Shown: positions 1 through 5,680, counted from the first letter of the stretch. The stretch: DNA of 6,154 nucleotides from an uncultured Bacilli bacterium (GCA_947632625.1 CANRPZ010000063.1:1-6154); one strand, 5' to 3'. Notes: generated from the sequence alone by a model not told the origin. A program made the numbers and translations.

Positions 1-659
1 CCTGTTTCATCGTTTCCACTTTCTGCTACATAATACATTCTTGCACTCTCTAAACTTACTGTTACTTTTCCTTCCCAGGCTGCGTTCATGTTCTCATCTT
101 TTGCTTCAGTTTCTTCATCCATAAATATATATAGTTTAAATGCTCTCGTTTCTTTTCCTCTTAACGTAAAAGTATAAAGCTCATATGCCTTTGTTGCTTC
201 TTCTATTACTTTTTTATCATTTTCTGGATTACTTACTAGTTTATAATCGGCACTTGATAATATATCTAATTCTTCTTCCATATTTTGTTCTTGATTTAAT
301 AATATTACATCTACCCATTTGTCTTGTAATATTTTTTCTTCTTCTGGTTTTATTGTTTCCATATTAATCGTTGCACTGGCATAATTATCACATACATTTG
401 TGATTTCAAATTGATATGGTACACTTGTTTTTAACAATTCTTCTCTTTCACTCTTACTTAATGGATAAGCATCTGTTAGGGTGATATCCGTATTTTCTGT
501 TTCTTTAAAGTTTAATTTAAAACAATCAGAGGTGACGATATTTTCCTCTACTTGTTCTACATTTATTTTCCAGAAACCAAAAGAAACTCTACTTATTAAA
601 AGTAAAAGTCCTACTATACTTATTGTTAACACTGTTATTTTTAACTTTTTTTTGTCCAT
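1..659 (-). CDS. Secreted or membrane-anchored surface protein, C-terminus outside window
   Basis: The reading frame is open from an ATG at 659 to the window edge, giving 219 residues with the end missing. AGGAG (668-672) lies 8 bases before the ATG, which fixes the start. The N-terminus is a short Lys-rich stretch (MDKKKLK) followed by a hydrophobic segment at about residues 8-23, so it is either a signal peptide or an N-terminal anchor. The rest is acidic and polar, rich in Thr, Glu and Asn, with only two cysteines (C46, C90) that could form a disulfide outside the cell. The pattern of a short hydrophobic start, then 'FGFWKINVEQ', then a Cys-containing beta-rich segment and an 'ITNVCDNYAS' stretch resembles the small TasA/CalY-like or SipW-type exported proteins common in gut Bacilli, but that is a resemblance only. 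No catalytic motif is visible. Function unknown. Confidence 0.8.
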   Translation of the reverse strand, partial: MDKKKLKITVLTISIVGLLLLISRVSFGFWKINVEQVEENIVTSDCFKLNFKETENTDITLTDAYPLSKSEREELLKTSVPYQFEITNVCDNYASATINMETIKPEEEKILQDKWVDVILLNQEQNMEEELDILSSADYKLVSNPENDKKVIEEATKAYELYTFTLRGKETRAFKLYIFMDEETEAKDENMNAAWEGKVTVSLESARMYYVAESGNDET

Positions 660-687
660 TTTTATTACTCCTCGTATTATTAATTTT

Positions 688-716
688 ATTATACAAATTA
701 AGATATCATTATGCAA
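688..716 (-). promoter_or_regulatory. Probable SigA-type promoter of the surface-protein gene
   Basis: On the minus strand a perfect -10 box TATAAT (688-693) is preceded by TTGCAT (711-716) with a 17-base spacer. The -35 matches the consensus at only three of six positions. A start point near 681 would give a leader of about 20 bases that includes the AGGAG site at 668-672. The -35 lies inside an inverted repeat at 709-722. Confidence 0.5.
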
Positions 717-722
717 GCATAA
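709..722. repeat. Inverted repeat TTATGC-AA-GCATAA, candidate operator
   Basis: This is a perfect palindrome with 6-base arms around a 2-base centre. It lies in the 110-base gap between the divergent surface-protein and ribbon-helix-helix genes and covers the likely -35 box of the former. Ribbon-helix-helix proteins bind short palindromes and often regulate their own promoter region, so an operator role is a reasonable inference. In AT-rich DNA a repeat of this size can also occur by chance. Confidence 0.35.
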
Positions 723-769
723 ATTCTTCCTAAAATAGTTTATTATAAAGGTATCAAGGAGAAAATTTT

Positions 770-946
770 ATGAATAAAGAAATTATTTTTGTTAGAATTG
801 ATGAAGACTTAAAGAAAAGGTTAGATAATATTGCTCTTGAGGAGCAAAGAAGCCTAAACAATTTAGTTGTTAGGATTTTAACTAAATTTATCAATAACTA
901 TGAAAAAGAAAACAACGTTGATAAAAACTTAACAGAAACTAAATAA
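770..946 (+). CDS. Small ribbon-helix-helix (Arc/CopG-type) DNA-binding protein
   Basis: The gene encodes 58 residues from an ATG at 770 to TAA at 944-946. A strong AAGGAG (756-761) sits 8 bases before the start. The protein has the layout of the Arc/CopG/MetJ ribbon-helix-helix fold: a short beta strand EIIFVRI (residues 4-10), a first helix starting at 'DEDLKKRLDNIALEEQ' (11-26), a turn 'RSLNN', and a second helix 'LVVRILTKFINNY' (32-44), followed by a polar tail. Such proteins act as dimers, with the strand pair entering the DNA major groove, and serve as repressors or antitoxins. No toxin gene follows: the next gene, the sigma factor, is convergent with only one base between the two stop codons. 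It is therefore either a stand-alone regulator or an orphan antitoxin. A palindrome at 709-722 is a candidate target. No convincing promoter of its own is visible. Confidence 0.8.
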   Translation: MNKEIIFVRIDEDLKKRLDNIALEEQRSLNNLVVRILTKFINNYEKENNVDKNLTETK

Positions 947-947
947 T

Positions 948-1598
948 TTAAATGGCATAGTATTCTCTTATTTTATCAATGCCTTTTTTTTCATATCGAG
1001 AGACCATAACTTGGGTCTTTTTTAATTTTCTTGCAACCTCGCTTTGGGTCATATCTTGCATATAGCGATATTCTAAAATTTGTCTTTCTTCTTCATTTAG
1101 TTGTTCTAAACCTTCCTTAATAGTTAATCGATCTTCTAAAGAAAGACTTTCGTTTTCTGGAATTGTTTCATATAAGCTTCTTTCATTTTCGGATTGTTTA
1201 TCTAAACTACTTACCATAATTGTTCCTGCAACAATCGCTTGTTCTATTTCATAGGGATCCATTTCTAAATAAAGTGCCAATTCTTCATTTGTAGGAATCT
1301 TGCCCCATTTTTGAGCAAGAGCATAACGTGTTGTTTCAAGAGACTTATAAAGACGAAGATAATCTTTTTTTATTTTAATTTGCTTTTGCATGGCTAATTG
1401 GTACATTTCTCCAAAAATAGATTTAAAAGCATAACTTGAAAATTTTGCTTCACTATTTGGTTGATAATTTTTAATAGCCTTTAAAATACCTAAAACACCT
1501 GCTTGGTATAAATCTTCTTTTTCTACTCCATAAAAACTTTGATTGGCTATTTTATAAATAAGTCCCATATTTTTTTCAATAATTTGTTCTGTAGTCAT
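948..1598 (-). CDS. sigF: SigF-like sporulation-family RNA polymerase sigma factor
   Basis: This is a 216-residue sigma-70 family protein. Region 2 spans about residues 5-75, including the core-binding stretch 'DLYQAGVLGILKAI' (29-42) and 'FSSYAFKSIFGEM' (53-65). Region 3 includes 'WGKIPTNEELALYL' (98-111). Region 4 (about 160-212) carries the -35-binding helix-turn-helix 'TQSEVARKLKKTQVMVSRYEK' region, close to 'TQSEVAERLGISQVQVSRLEK' of B. subtilis SigF. GAGGTG lies just upstream; it overlaps the end of the STAS gene, and only three bases separate that stop codon from this ATG, so translation is probably coupled. Identity as SigF rather than SigB or SigG rests on the STAS neighbour and the nearby dacF. 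The segment that in SigF/SigG reads like 'RDDGTVKV' is here 'MQKQIKIK', so -10 recognition may differ. No clear terminator follows. Confidence 0.8.
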   Translation of the reverse strand: MTTEQIIEKNMGLIYKIANQSFYGVEKEDLYQAGVLGILKAIKNYQPNSEAKFSSYAFKSIFGEMYQLAMQKQIKIKKDYLRLYKSLETTRYALAQKWGKIPTNEELALYLEMDPYEIEQAIVAGTIMVSSLDKQSENERSLYETIPENESLSLEDRLTIKEGLEQLNEEERQILEYRYMQDMTQSEVARKLKKTQVMVSRYEKKGIDKIREYYAI

Positions 1599-1601
1599 TT
1601 T

Positions 1602-1934
1602 TTACACCTCGATTAATTTTAAAGCAATCAGTTCATTGTCAATTTCTTTTATTGGTAATTTTTTTAATAATTCTTTCATTTCTTCTTTTACCTCACAAAC
1701 GAATATTTTTCCTTTGTTGCTTTTTATAGCACATTTCGTATTTAATAAGGCATTTATACCACTTTCATCAATTTTATTTAATTCATAGAGATTATAAACT
1801 AAATATTTTATTTTATGTTTTAAAAGTACAGGAATAAGATAATTATTTAATTCATATGTTTTTTTCTTTGTTAAATTTCCTTTCAAACGAGCAAATAAAA
1901 TACCTTTGTTATATTCTAAATTCATTTGAAACAT
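1602..1934 (-). CDS. spoIIAA: SpoIIAA-like STAS-domain protein (anti-anti-sigma factor family)
   Basis: The protein is 110 residues, one STAS domain and nothing else, close to the roughly 117 residues of SpoIIAA. I chose the ATG at 1934 because AGGTGAT (1939-1945) is correctly spaced for it; an upstream in-frame GTG at 1943 lies inside that ribosome site. The domain shows the family pattern: 'GILFARLKGNL' (11-21), 'IKYLVYNLYELNKIDESGINALL' region (42-64) and 'GKIFVCEV' (75-82). In the partner-switch family this protein binds and displaces the anti-sigma kinase SpoIIAB and is inactivated when the Ser after Asp in D-S-[ST]-G is phosphorylated. Here the motif is D56-E57-S58-G59, so Glu occupies the phospho-Ser position. 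No spoIIAB lies between this gene and sigF, only three bases away. The gene is probably co-transcribed with sigF. Whether it still regulates the sigma factor is open. Confidence 0.75.
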   Translation of the reverse strand: MFQMNLEYNKGILFARLKGNLTKKKTYELNNYLIPVLLKHKIKYLVYNLYELNKIDESGINALLNTKCAIKSNKGKIFVCEVKEEMKELLKKLPIKEIDNELIALKLIEV

Positions 1935-1938
1935 TTTT

Positions 1939-1945
1939 ATCACCT
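1939..1945 (-). promoter_or_regulatory. Ribosome binding site that decides the spoIIAA start
   Basis: AGGTGAT on the minus strand is a long match to the 16S anti-Shine-Dalgarno sequence and sits 4 bases before the ATG at 1934. It contains the alternative GTG at 1943, which has no ribosome site of its own, so the shorter 110-residue product is preferred. Confidence 0.65.
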
Positions 1946-1975
1946 GCTATATGAATATAGTAAATTTTTTAAATG

Positions 1976-2004
1976 TTTTAAACACTTTCGACAAAGAATG
2001 TCAA
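1976..2004 (-). promoter_or_regulatory. Possible promoter of the spoIIAA-sigF pair
   Basis: A perfect -35 box TTGACA (1999-2004) is followed after 17 bases by TTAAAA (1976-1981), or after 18 by TAAAAC, both weak -10 boxes. A second possible -10, TACTAT (1957-1962), lies further downstream without a good -35. A Spo0A-box-like site lies in the spacer of the first arrangement. Which box is used cannot be decided from sequence. Confidence 0.4.
1986..1995 (-). promoter_or_regulatory. Spo0A-box-like site upstream of spoIIAA
   Basis: The minus strand reads TTTGTCGAAA, matching the 0A-box core TGTCGAA exactly. In B. subtilis the spoIIA operon promoter is activated by Spo0A, so the position 52 bases upstream of the spoIIAA ATG is meaningful. 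TTTGACA at 1999-2005 is one mismatch from the reverse form of the same core, giving a near-inverted pair separated by a few bases. The match is seen; binding by Spo0A is inferred, and no spo0A gene is in the window. Confidence 0.45.
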
Positions 2005-2048
2005 AAAAAAATAAATTAAAAAATTTATTTCTTACAAAACGTTTTTTA

Positions 2049-2057
2049 TGCTATTAT
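2049..2057 (+). promoter_or_regulatory. Possible extended -10 promoter of a plus-strand RNA
   Basis: TGCTATTAT is an extended -10 element (TGN followed by TATTAT). An alternative frame of the same site is TATATA (2055-2060) with TTACAA (2032-2037) 17 bases upstream. Start of transcription would be near 2064. The case rests partly on the terminator at 2142-2173 on the same strand. Confidence 0.35.
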
Positions 2058-2063
2058 ATAAAA

Positions 2064-2175
2064 AGAAAGAGAAAACATTTGGATTGGCAAGTGAATGTCT
2101 CCTCTAAAATGAGTTTGAAAAACTCAAATTATTTGGTGGAGGCTCTATCAATGCTATAGAGCGTCTATTTTTTAT
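2064..2175 (+). ncRNA. Candidate small RNA of about 110 bases, unidentified
   Basis: A possible promoter at 2049-2057 and an intrinsic terminator at 2142-2173 bracket a short plus-strand unit with no convincing gene. Between them is a second hairpin, TGAGTTT-GAA-AAACTCA (2110-2126), and CCTC (2101-2104) can pair with GAGG (2139-2142) to enclose it. I recognise no known RNA family: not SRP RNA, 6S RNA, a T-box or any riboswitch I know. The 3' end is antisense to the last codons of the 2165-2782 gene. A reading frame from GTG at 2091 to TAG at 2160 exists but has no ribosome site. Confidence 0.3.
2142..2173 (+). terminator. Intrinsic terminator facing the plus strand
   Basis: GCTCTAT (2142-2148), a 7-base loop, ATAGAGC (2156-2162), then a T run at 2168-2173 on the plus strand. 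Read on the minus strand the hairpin is followed by CTCCACC rather than T's, so it cannot be a standard terminator for the membrane protein gene that ends at 2165. Its orientation implies plus-strand transcription into this point. Confidence 0.55.
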
Positions 2176-2782
2176 TCTTTTTTAATTTTTTTATAATAGG
2201 AAACATAAGAAAAGATAAGCCAATTAAGAATAGTGTTAAACTTATTAAAAATAAAGACTGTAAATGCGCATTCTTATTTTCATAGGTATCTAAATAAAAA
2301 TCACCAAAAGTATCAAAAAAATTGTTTTGGTTTACCAATTCTTCTCCTAATATTTTATTTATAGATTGTGTTGCTAACTCTTTTAAATCGGAAGGAATTT
2401 TTTTAGCTATTCCCTTTATCGTTACAGATTTTGGTGCTTCTATATCATTTGTACTATAAGAATAGCGATAAATTTCATCTAATTTCTTTTTGTTTTCATC
2501 ATCTAAATCTACAATGTAAACATTTTCTTTATCCCAAACAAAATAGGTTTTATGAATACTTTTTGAATAGTCCGTTGTGGCAAAAAAGTCTGTCATTACC
2601 TGAACATCAATTTTAGCATAGTCTTCGCTTTTTTTAATTTCTTTTAAATCTATTGGGGATTCATTACTACAAATTATCATTATAATGCTAATAAAAATAC
2701 TTATGACAATTAGAAAAAGTCCTTTTATAAAAAAAGGGTTTTCTTTTTGGATTGTTTTTATAAAATTTTTTTCACTTTTCAT
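2165..2782 (-). CDS. Unknown protein with two transmembrane segments and an outer domain
   Basis: The protein is 205 residues, from an ATG at 2782 with a weak AAGGGA ribosome site. A charged N-terminal tail of about 18 residues leads into a first hydrophobic segment (about 19-38). A polar domain of roughly 135 residues follows (40-175), then a second hydrophobic segment (about 176-197) and a Lys-rich end 'KKLKKNKK' that should stay in the cytoplasm. The middle domain, with strands such as 'KTYFVWDKENVYIVDLD' (78-94), therefore probably faces outside. I recognise no catalytic motif and no named family with confidence. It has its own promoter and follows a terminator-like hairpin after the LCP gene, so it is probably a separate unit, although read-through into spoIIAA-sigF is possible since no terminator facing that way is visible. 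Stop codon is TAG. Confidence 0.8.
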   Translation of the reverse strand: MKSEKNFIKTIQKENPFFIKGLFLIVISIFISIIMIICSNESPIDLKEIKKSEDYAKIDVQVMTDFFATTDYSKSIHKTYFVWDKENVYIVDLDDENKKKLDEIYRYSYSTNDIEAPKSVTIKGIAKKIPSDLKELATQSINKILGEELVNQNNFFDTFGDFYLDTYENKNAHLQSLFLISLTLFLIGLSFLMFPIIKKLKKNKK

Positions 2783-2807
2783 ATTTTTTCCCTTTTCTTA
2801 ATTGTGT

Positions 2808-2836
2808 AATATAGCAAAGTTTTATTTTTTTGGCAA
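2808..2836 (-). promoter_or_regulatory. SigA-type promoter of the two-TM protein gene
   Basis: TTGCCA (2831-2836), a 17-base spacer, and TATATT (2808-2813) on the minus strand: each box is one base from consensus with ideal spacing. Transcription would start near 2801, about 19 bases before the ATG at 2782. Confidence 0.65.
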
Positions 2837-2850
2837 GAATTTTATTTTAT

Positions 2851-2877
2851 AAAAGAAAAAAACTTATGGTTAAGTTT
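2851..2877 (-). terminator. Weak intrinsic terminator at the end of the LCP gene
   Basis: On the minus strand AAACTTA, loop ACCA, TAAGTTT (2860-2877) is a perfect 7-pair stem that overlaps the stop codon, followed by a T-rich tail (2851-2859). The stem has only one GC pair, so termination may be partial. Confidence 0.45.
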
Positions 2878-4351
2878 CTTCTATAAGGGTTTTTATTTTT
2901 TCTTTAGCTACGTTAACAGAGTCTTCCTTTGGTTCCATAACATAAGATTTGACGGTTTTATAAGAATATGTATAAGCATAAGCATCTGTTCCTTCTAAAG
3001 TATATTTTTCAATCGTCCAAGAAGGCATTTCTTTAATTTGTTGTTTAATTAATGCGGTTATATTTGTAGAACCCATATTGGTAATAAATTTACCATCTAA
3101 AGCATTTAAAAGATCATTATATTTGAGAAGAATTGTTTTAGATAAAGCTTTATTTACAATTGCCTCAATCAGTTGTTGTTGATGTTTTACTCTTCCAACG
3201 TCTCCATCTGGTAAACTTTTTCTTTCTCTTGCATAGGCAAGGGCTTGTTTACCATTCAAATGATTCATTCCTTTTTTAAATGAATAATTTACTGTTTCAT
3301 TTTCTTCAATATAGTAAGCTCTAAATGGAGTTGTGACATTTACATCAATTCCTCCTAATTCATCTACTATTTTAATTAACGAGGTAAAATTTACTTTTGC
3401 GTAGTAATTGATATCGATAGATAGTAAATCTTCAACGGTCTTAACGGACGTATCAATTCCATGGATGCCAGCGTGGGTAATTTTATCTTTGTATTCGGTA
3501 TTAATGCCATTTAATTTTACATAGTAATCTCTTGGAATACTCGTTAAAAGAATTTTATGAGTTCGAGGATTTATTGAAACGACCATATTCACATCGCTTC
3601 TAGAGACGCTTGTAATTTTTCCATAAGTATCAATTCCAGATATAAAGACATTAAATGATTCTTTTGTAATATCAACATTTTTTATTAATTCATCTTTAAT
3701 TAAAACATCTACAGAAAATTCATAAATAATTCTTTCTTTATTTTTTAATTCGTTGCTCATTTCTTCTAAAAGATCTTTTTGGGCTTCCTCTATAAGGATG
3801 GCATCGATTTTGGAATCAATCAAATCTTTAGTTAAACTATCGATATCTTCCATTTCAATATATTCTAAAGATACTTTTTTATTTAAATGTTGTTTTACAT
3901 CTGTTAAGTTGTCTTCTTTCGATTTTAAAACCCCTATTTTTTTATCTTTTATATCTTTTAATTTATAATAGTTACTAGAATTTAAAACGACTACACTATA
4001 ATTTTCGGTATTATAATTTCCATCATTAATTTTATTTAAAAATAGTAAAGTATGGATAAAATAAACTAATACTATAATGGTTCCCACTATTTTTAAAATT
4101 GTAAAAATGGAACCAAAGAGACGTTTTTTCCAATTCTTTTTTTTCATAAAGGAAAACATAAAAAAATCATACCCTACTAAAATTAAAGAAAGTATGCCAA
4201 AATAAAGCAACGGCATTATATTTAAAAAGTAAAGTACTATTAATAGTATAATTGTTAATAAAAAAGAAAAATAGAACAAACGGCGAAAGTTCTTTTTCTT
4301 TCCTGGTCTTTTTTTAGTAGTTTTAGTTGATTCATTTACTGTATTTTTCAT
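2870..4351 (-). CDS. LytR-CpsA-Psr (LCP) family cell-wall ligase with accessory domain
   Basis: The protein is 493 residues. A basic cytoplasmic tail (1-24) is followed by three hydrophobic segments at about 25-43, 46-68 and 81-106. An outer accessory domain (about 118-215), resembling the one in streptococcal CpsA, comes next, and the LCP catalytic domain spans about 232-402. LCP enzymes transfer polymers such as teichoic acids or capsule from undecaprenyl-phosphate carriers to peptidoglycan, on the outer face of the membrane. Family signatures are present: R251-S-D253, 'IPRD' with R274 and D275, 'ITHAG' (291-295), 'ARER' with R375 and R377, and R387 in 'GRVKHQQQ'; the arginines and aspartates are those expected to hold the lipid pyrophosphate and metal. 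A C-terminal stretch of about 90 residues follows. The ribosome site GAGGG lies only 3 bases from the ATG at 4351. The polymer it attaches cannot be told from sequence. Confidence 0.92.
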   Translation of the reverse strand: MKNTVNESTKTTKKRPGKKKNFRRLFYFSFLLTIILLIVLYFLNIMPLLYFGILSLILVGYDFFMFSFMKKKNWKKRLFGSIFTILKIVGTIIVLVYFIHTLLFLNKINDGNYNTENYSVVVLNSSNYYKLKDIKDKKIGVLKSKEDNLTDVKQHLNKKVSLEYIEMEDIDSLTKDLIDSKIDAILIEEAQKDLLEEMSNELKNKERIIYEFSVDVLIKDELIKNVDITKESFNVFISGIDTYGKITSVSRSDVNMVVSINPRTHKILLTSIPRDYYVKLNGINTEYKDKITHAGIHGIDTSVKTVEDLLSIDINYYAKVNFTSLIKIVDELGGIDVNVTTPFRAYYIEENETVNYSFKKGMNHLNGKQALAYARERKSLPDGDVGRVKHQQQLIEAIVNKALSKTILLKYNDLLNALDGKFITNMGSTNITALIKQQIKEMPSWTIEKYTLEGTDAYAYTYSYKTVKSYVMEPKEDSVNVAKEKIKTLIEET

Positions 4352-4383
4352 AAGCCCTCACTTTATATTCTTGGTTTAAAATT

Positions 4384-4392
4384 ATTATAGCA
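4384..4392 (-). promoter_or_regulatory. Extended -10 promoter of the LCP gene
   Basis: The minus strand reads TGCTATAAT, a perfect extended -10. At -35 spacing there is only AACATC (4407-4412), which is also part of the dacF terminator stem. Transcription would start near 4377, about 26 bases before the ATG. Confidence 0.55.
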
Positions 4393-4395
4393 TGA

Positions 4396-4436
4396 TTTAC
4401 AAAAAGGATGTTGAAACTTAACATCCCTTTTGTAAA
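4396..4436 (-). terminator. Strong intrinsic terminator after dacF, possibly bidirectional
   Basis: Arms TTTACAAAAAGGATGTT (4396-4412) and AACATCCCTTTTGTAAA (4420-4436) are complementary over 17 positions with one mismatch that becomes a G-U pair in the RNA, around a 7-base loop. Read on the minus strand the GC-containing core GGATGTT/AACATCC is followed by TTTTTG. It lies 12 bases past the dacF stop and separates dacF from the LCP gene. It could also work on the plus strand, where the core is followed by CTTTTG. Confidence 0.75.
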
Positions 4437-4448
4437 TTAAAAGTAAAA

Positions 4449-5597
4449 TTATAGTAATACGCCACTTGTTATATTTGTAAACAAACGATTCCAAAGATTC
4501 CATAAACTAGCTTTTTCGATATCCTCTTTTACGATTACGTTCACATCTTTTATTATATTCCCTTCTTGGTCTAGAATTTCTAAATAGCCAACCACATCAT
4601 TTTTCTTAAGAGGGGCTTTTAAATCGTTTACAACTAAATTATATTCGTATTCCTCTTTATCATCGCTCATTTTTTTTAAGATGGTTACATCTTGTTCACT
4701 ATATAATTTTGTATTCGTGATTTTAGCTTTTTCTATTTTTGTTTCTCCTAATTCTTTATCTTTAGATAATAAAATATCAAGTTTATAGGTATTAAAACCA
4801 TAATTTAACATATTTACAGTATCTTTGCTTCTTAAATCACTTGTTTCAGCTTTCATTACTACAGATAATAATCTCATATTTCCTTTTTTGGCTGTTGTAG
4901 TAATACAGTAGCCAGCTTGATTGGTAAATCCGGTTTTTAAACCATCTACTCCTTCATAGAATCGAACTAAACGATTGGTATTTACTAACCAAATACTTGA
5001 ACCATCTGGCTTTTTTAAGTAATCTTCATATAAAGAGGTATATTCTAAAATACGTTCATGTTTTAGTAATTCTTTAGCCATGACGGACATATCTCTAGCT
5101 GTAGAATAATGATTTTCACTTTCGAGTCCATGGGGATTATCAAAATGGGTATTTTTAAGTCCTAAAGCGGCGGCTTTTGCGTTCATGGCTTCGACAAAAG
5201 CTTCTACACTGCCACTTATTTTTTCAGCCATTGCAACAACAGCATCGTTTCCACTTGCAACCGCTATTCCTTTTAATAGTTCATTTACTTTGTATTTTTC
5301 CCCCGTTTGTAAAAATATTTGGCTACCACCCATGCTTGATGCTTTATCACTAATAATGACCTCATCATCAAAAGATAATTTTCCGGAATCTATCGCTTCC
5401 ATAATTAAAAGCATACTCATGATTTTAGTCATTGAGGCTGGAGCTAATTTTTTATCGGCATTTTTTTCATAAATTACTTTTCCTGTAGAAACCTCAAGAA
5501 GAATGGCACTTTCACTATTTGGAGCTAATTCTTCCGCAGATACTTTTGGAATACAAATAGTCCAAATGATAAGAGCAAGAATTCCTATTTTTTTCAT
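4449..5597 (-). CDS. dacF: DacF-like D-alanyl-D-alanine carboxypeptidase (low-mass PBP, S11 family)
   Basis: The protein is 382 residues, against 389 for B. subtilis DacF. It removes the terminal D-Ala from peptidoglycan pentapeptides outside the membrane, limiting cross-linking. A signal peptide (1-21, cleavage likely after 'KVSA') precedes the serine peptidase domain. All three active-site motifs are intact: S55-M-T-K58 with the nucleophile S55, S115-G-N117, and K221-T-G. Stretches such as 'LAPASMTKIM', 'ASMGGSQIFL' and 'WLVNTNRL' closely follow B. subtilis DacF as I remember it. The beta-rich C-terminal domain (about 270-360) ends in a segment with aromatic and hydrophobic residues ('SLWNLWNRLF') that fits the amphipathic membrane anchor of this family. 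In Bacillus, dacF sits directly upstream of the spoIIA operon; here the LCP and two-TM genes intervene. AGGTGA precedes the ATG by four bases. A vegetative DacA-type role cannot be excluded. Confidence 0.92.
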   Translation of the reverse strand: MKKIGILALIIWTICIPKVSAEELAPNSESAILLEVSTGKVIYEKNADKKLAPASMTKIMSMLLIMEAIDSGKLSFDDEVIISDKASSMGGSQIFLQTGEKYKVNELLKGIAVASGNDAVVAMAEKISGSVEAFVEAMNAKAAALGLKNTHFDNPHGLESENHYSTARDMSVMAKELLKHERILEYTSLYEDYLKKPDGSSIWLVNTNRLVRFYEGVDGLKTGFTNQAGYCITTTAKKGNMRLLSVVMKAETSDLRSKDTVNMLNYGFNTYKLDILLSKDKELGETKIEKAKITNTKLYSEQDVTILKKMSDDKEEYEYNLVVNDLKAPLKKNDVVGYLEILDQEGNIIKDVNVIVKEDIEKASLWNLWNRLFTNITSGVLL

Positions 5598-5614
5598 AAC
5601 GTCACCTATCTAAA

Positions 5615-5643
5615 ACTATGTAAGAAAAAACAAAATATGACAA
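5615..5643 (-). promoter_or_regulatory. Weak possible promoter of dacF
   Basis: TTGTCA (5638-5643), 17-base spacer, CATAGT (5615-5620) on the minus strand. The -35 is one base from consensus and the -10 two. The leader would be only about 11 bases and would barely include the AGGTGA ribosome site, which counts against it. No SigF or SigG promoter was recognised. Confidence 0.3.
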
Positions 5644-5680
5644 AATCTACCCTTTCATATTTTATTTTTTAGAGTAAGAA

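Noticed and set aside
185..738. Plus-strand open frames opposite the left-edge gene
   Set aside because: They are frames opposite a well-supported minus-strand gene with a good ribosome site; their Leu/Ile/Phe-rich content is an artefact of reading an acidic protein gene backwards.
770..946. A toxin-antitoxin pair including the ribbon-helix-helix gene
   Set aside because: There is no small gene on the same strand before or after it; the next gene downstream is convergent and is a sigma factor.
1935..1943. GTG at 1943 as the start of the STAS gene
   Set aside because: The GTG is part of the AGGTGAT ribosome site for the ATG at 1934 and has no ribosome site of its own.
1926..2159. A 77-codon plus-strand open frame spanning the spoIIAA upstream gap
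   Set aside because: It begins inside spoIIAA on the other strand, has no ribosome site, is rich in Lys, Phe and Tyr as expected of translated AT-rich non-coding DNA, and runs through the promoter region.
1944..2164. A riboswitch or T-box leading spoIIAA
   Set aside because: The hairpins at 2110-2126 and 2142-2162 lie upstream of the likely promoter on that strand, and I recognise no conserved riboswitch or T-box core.
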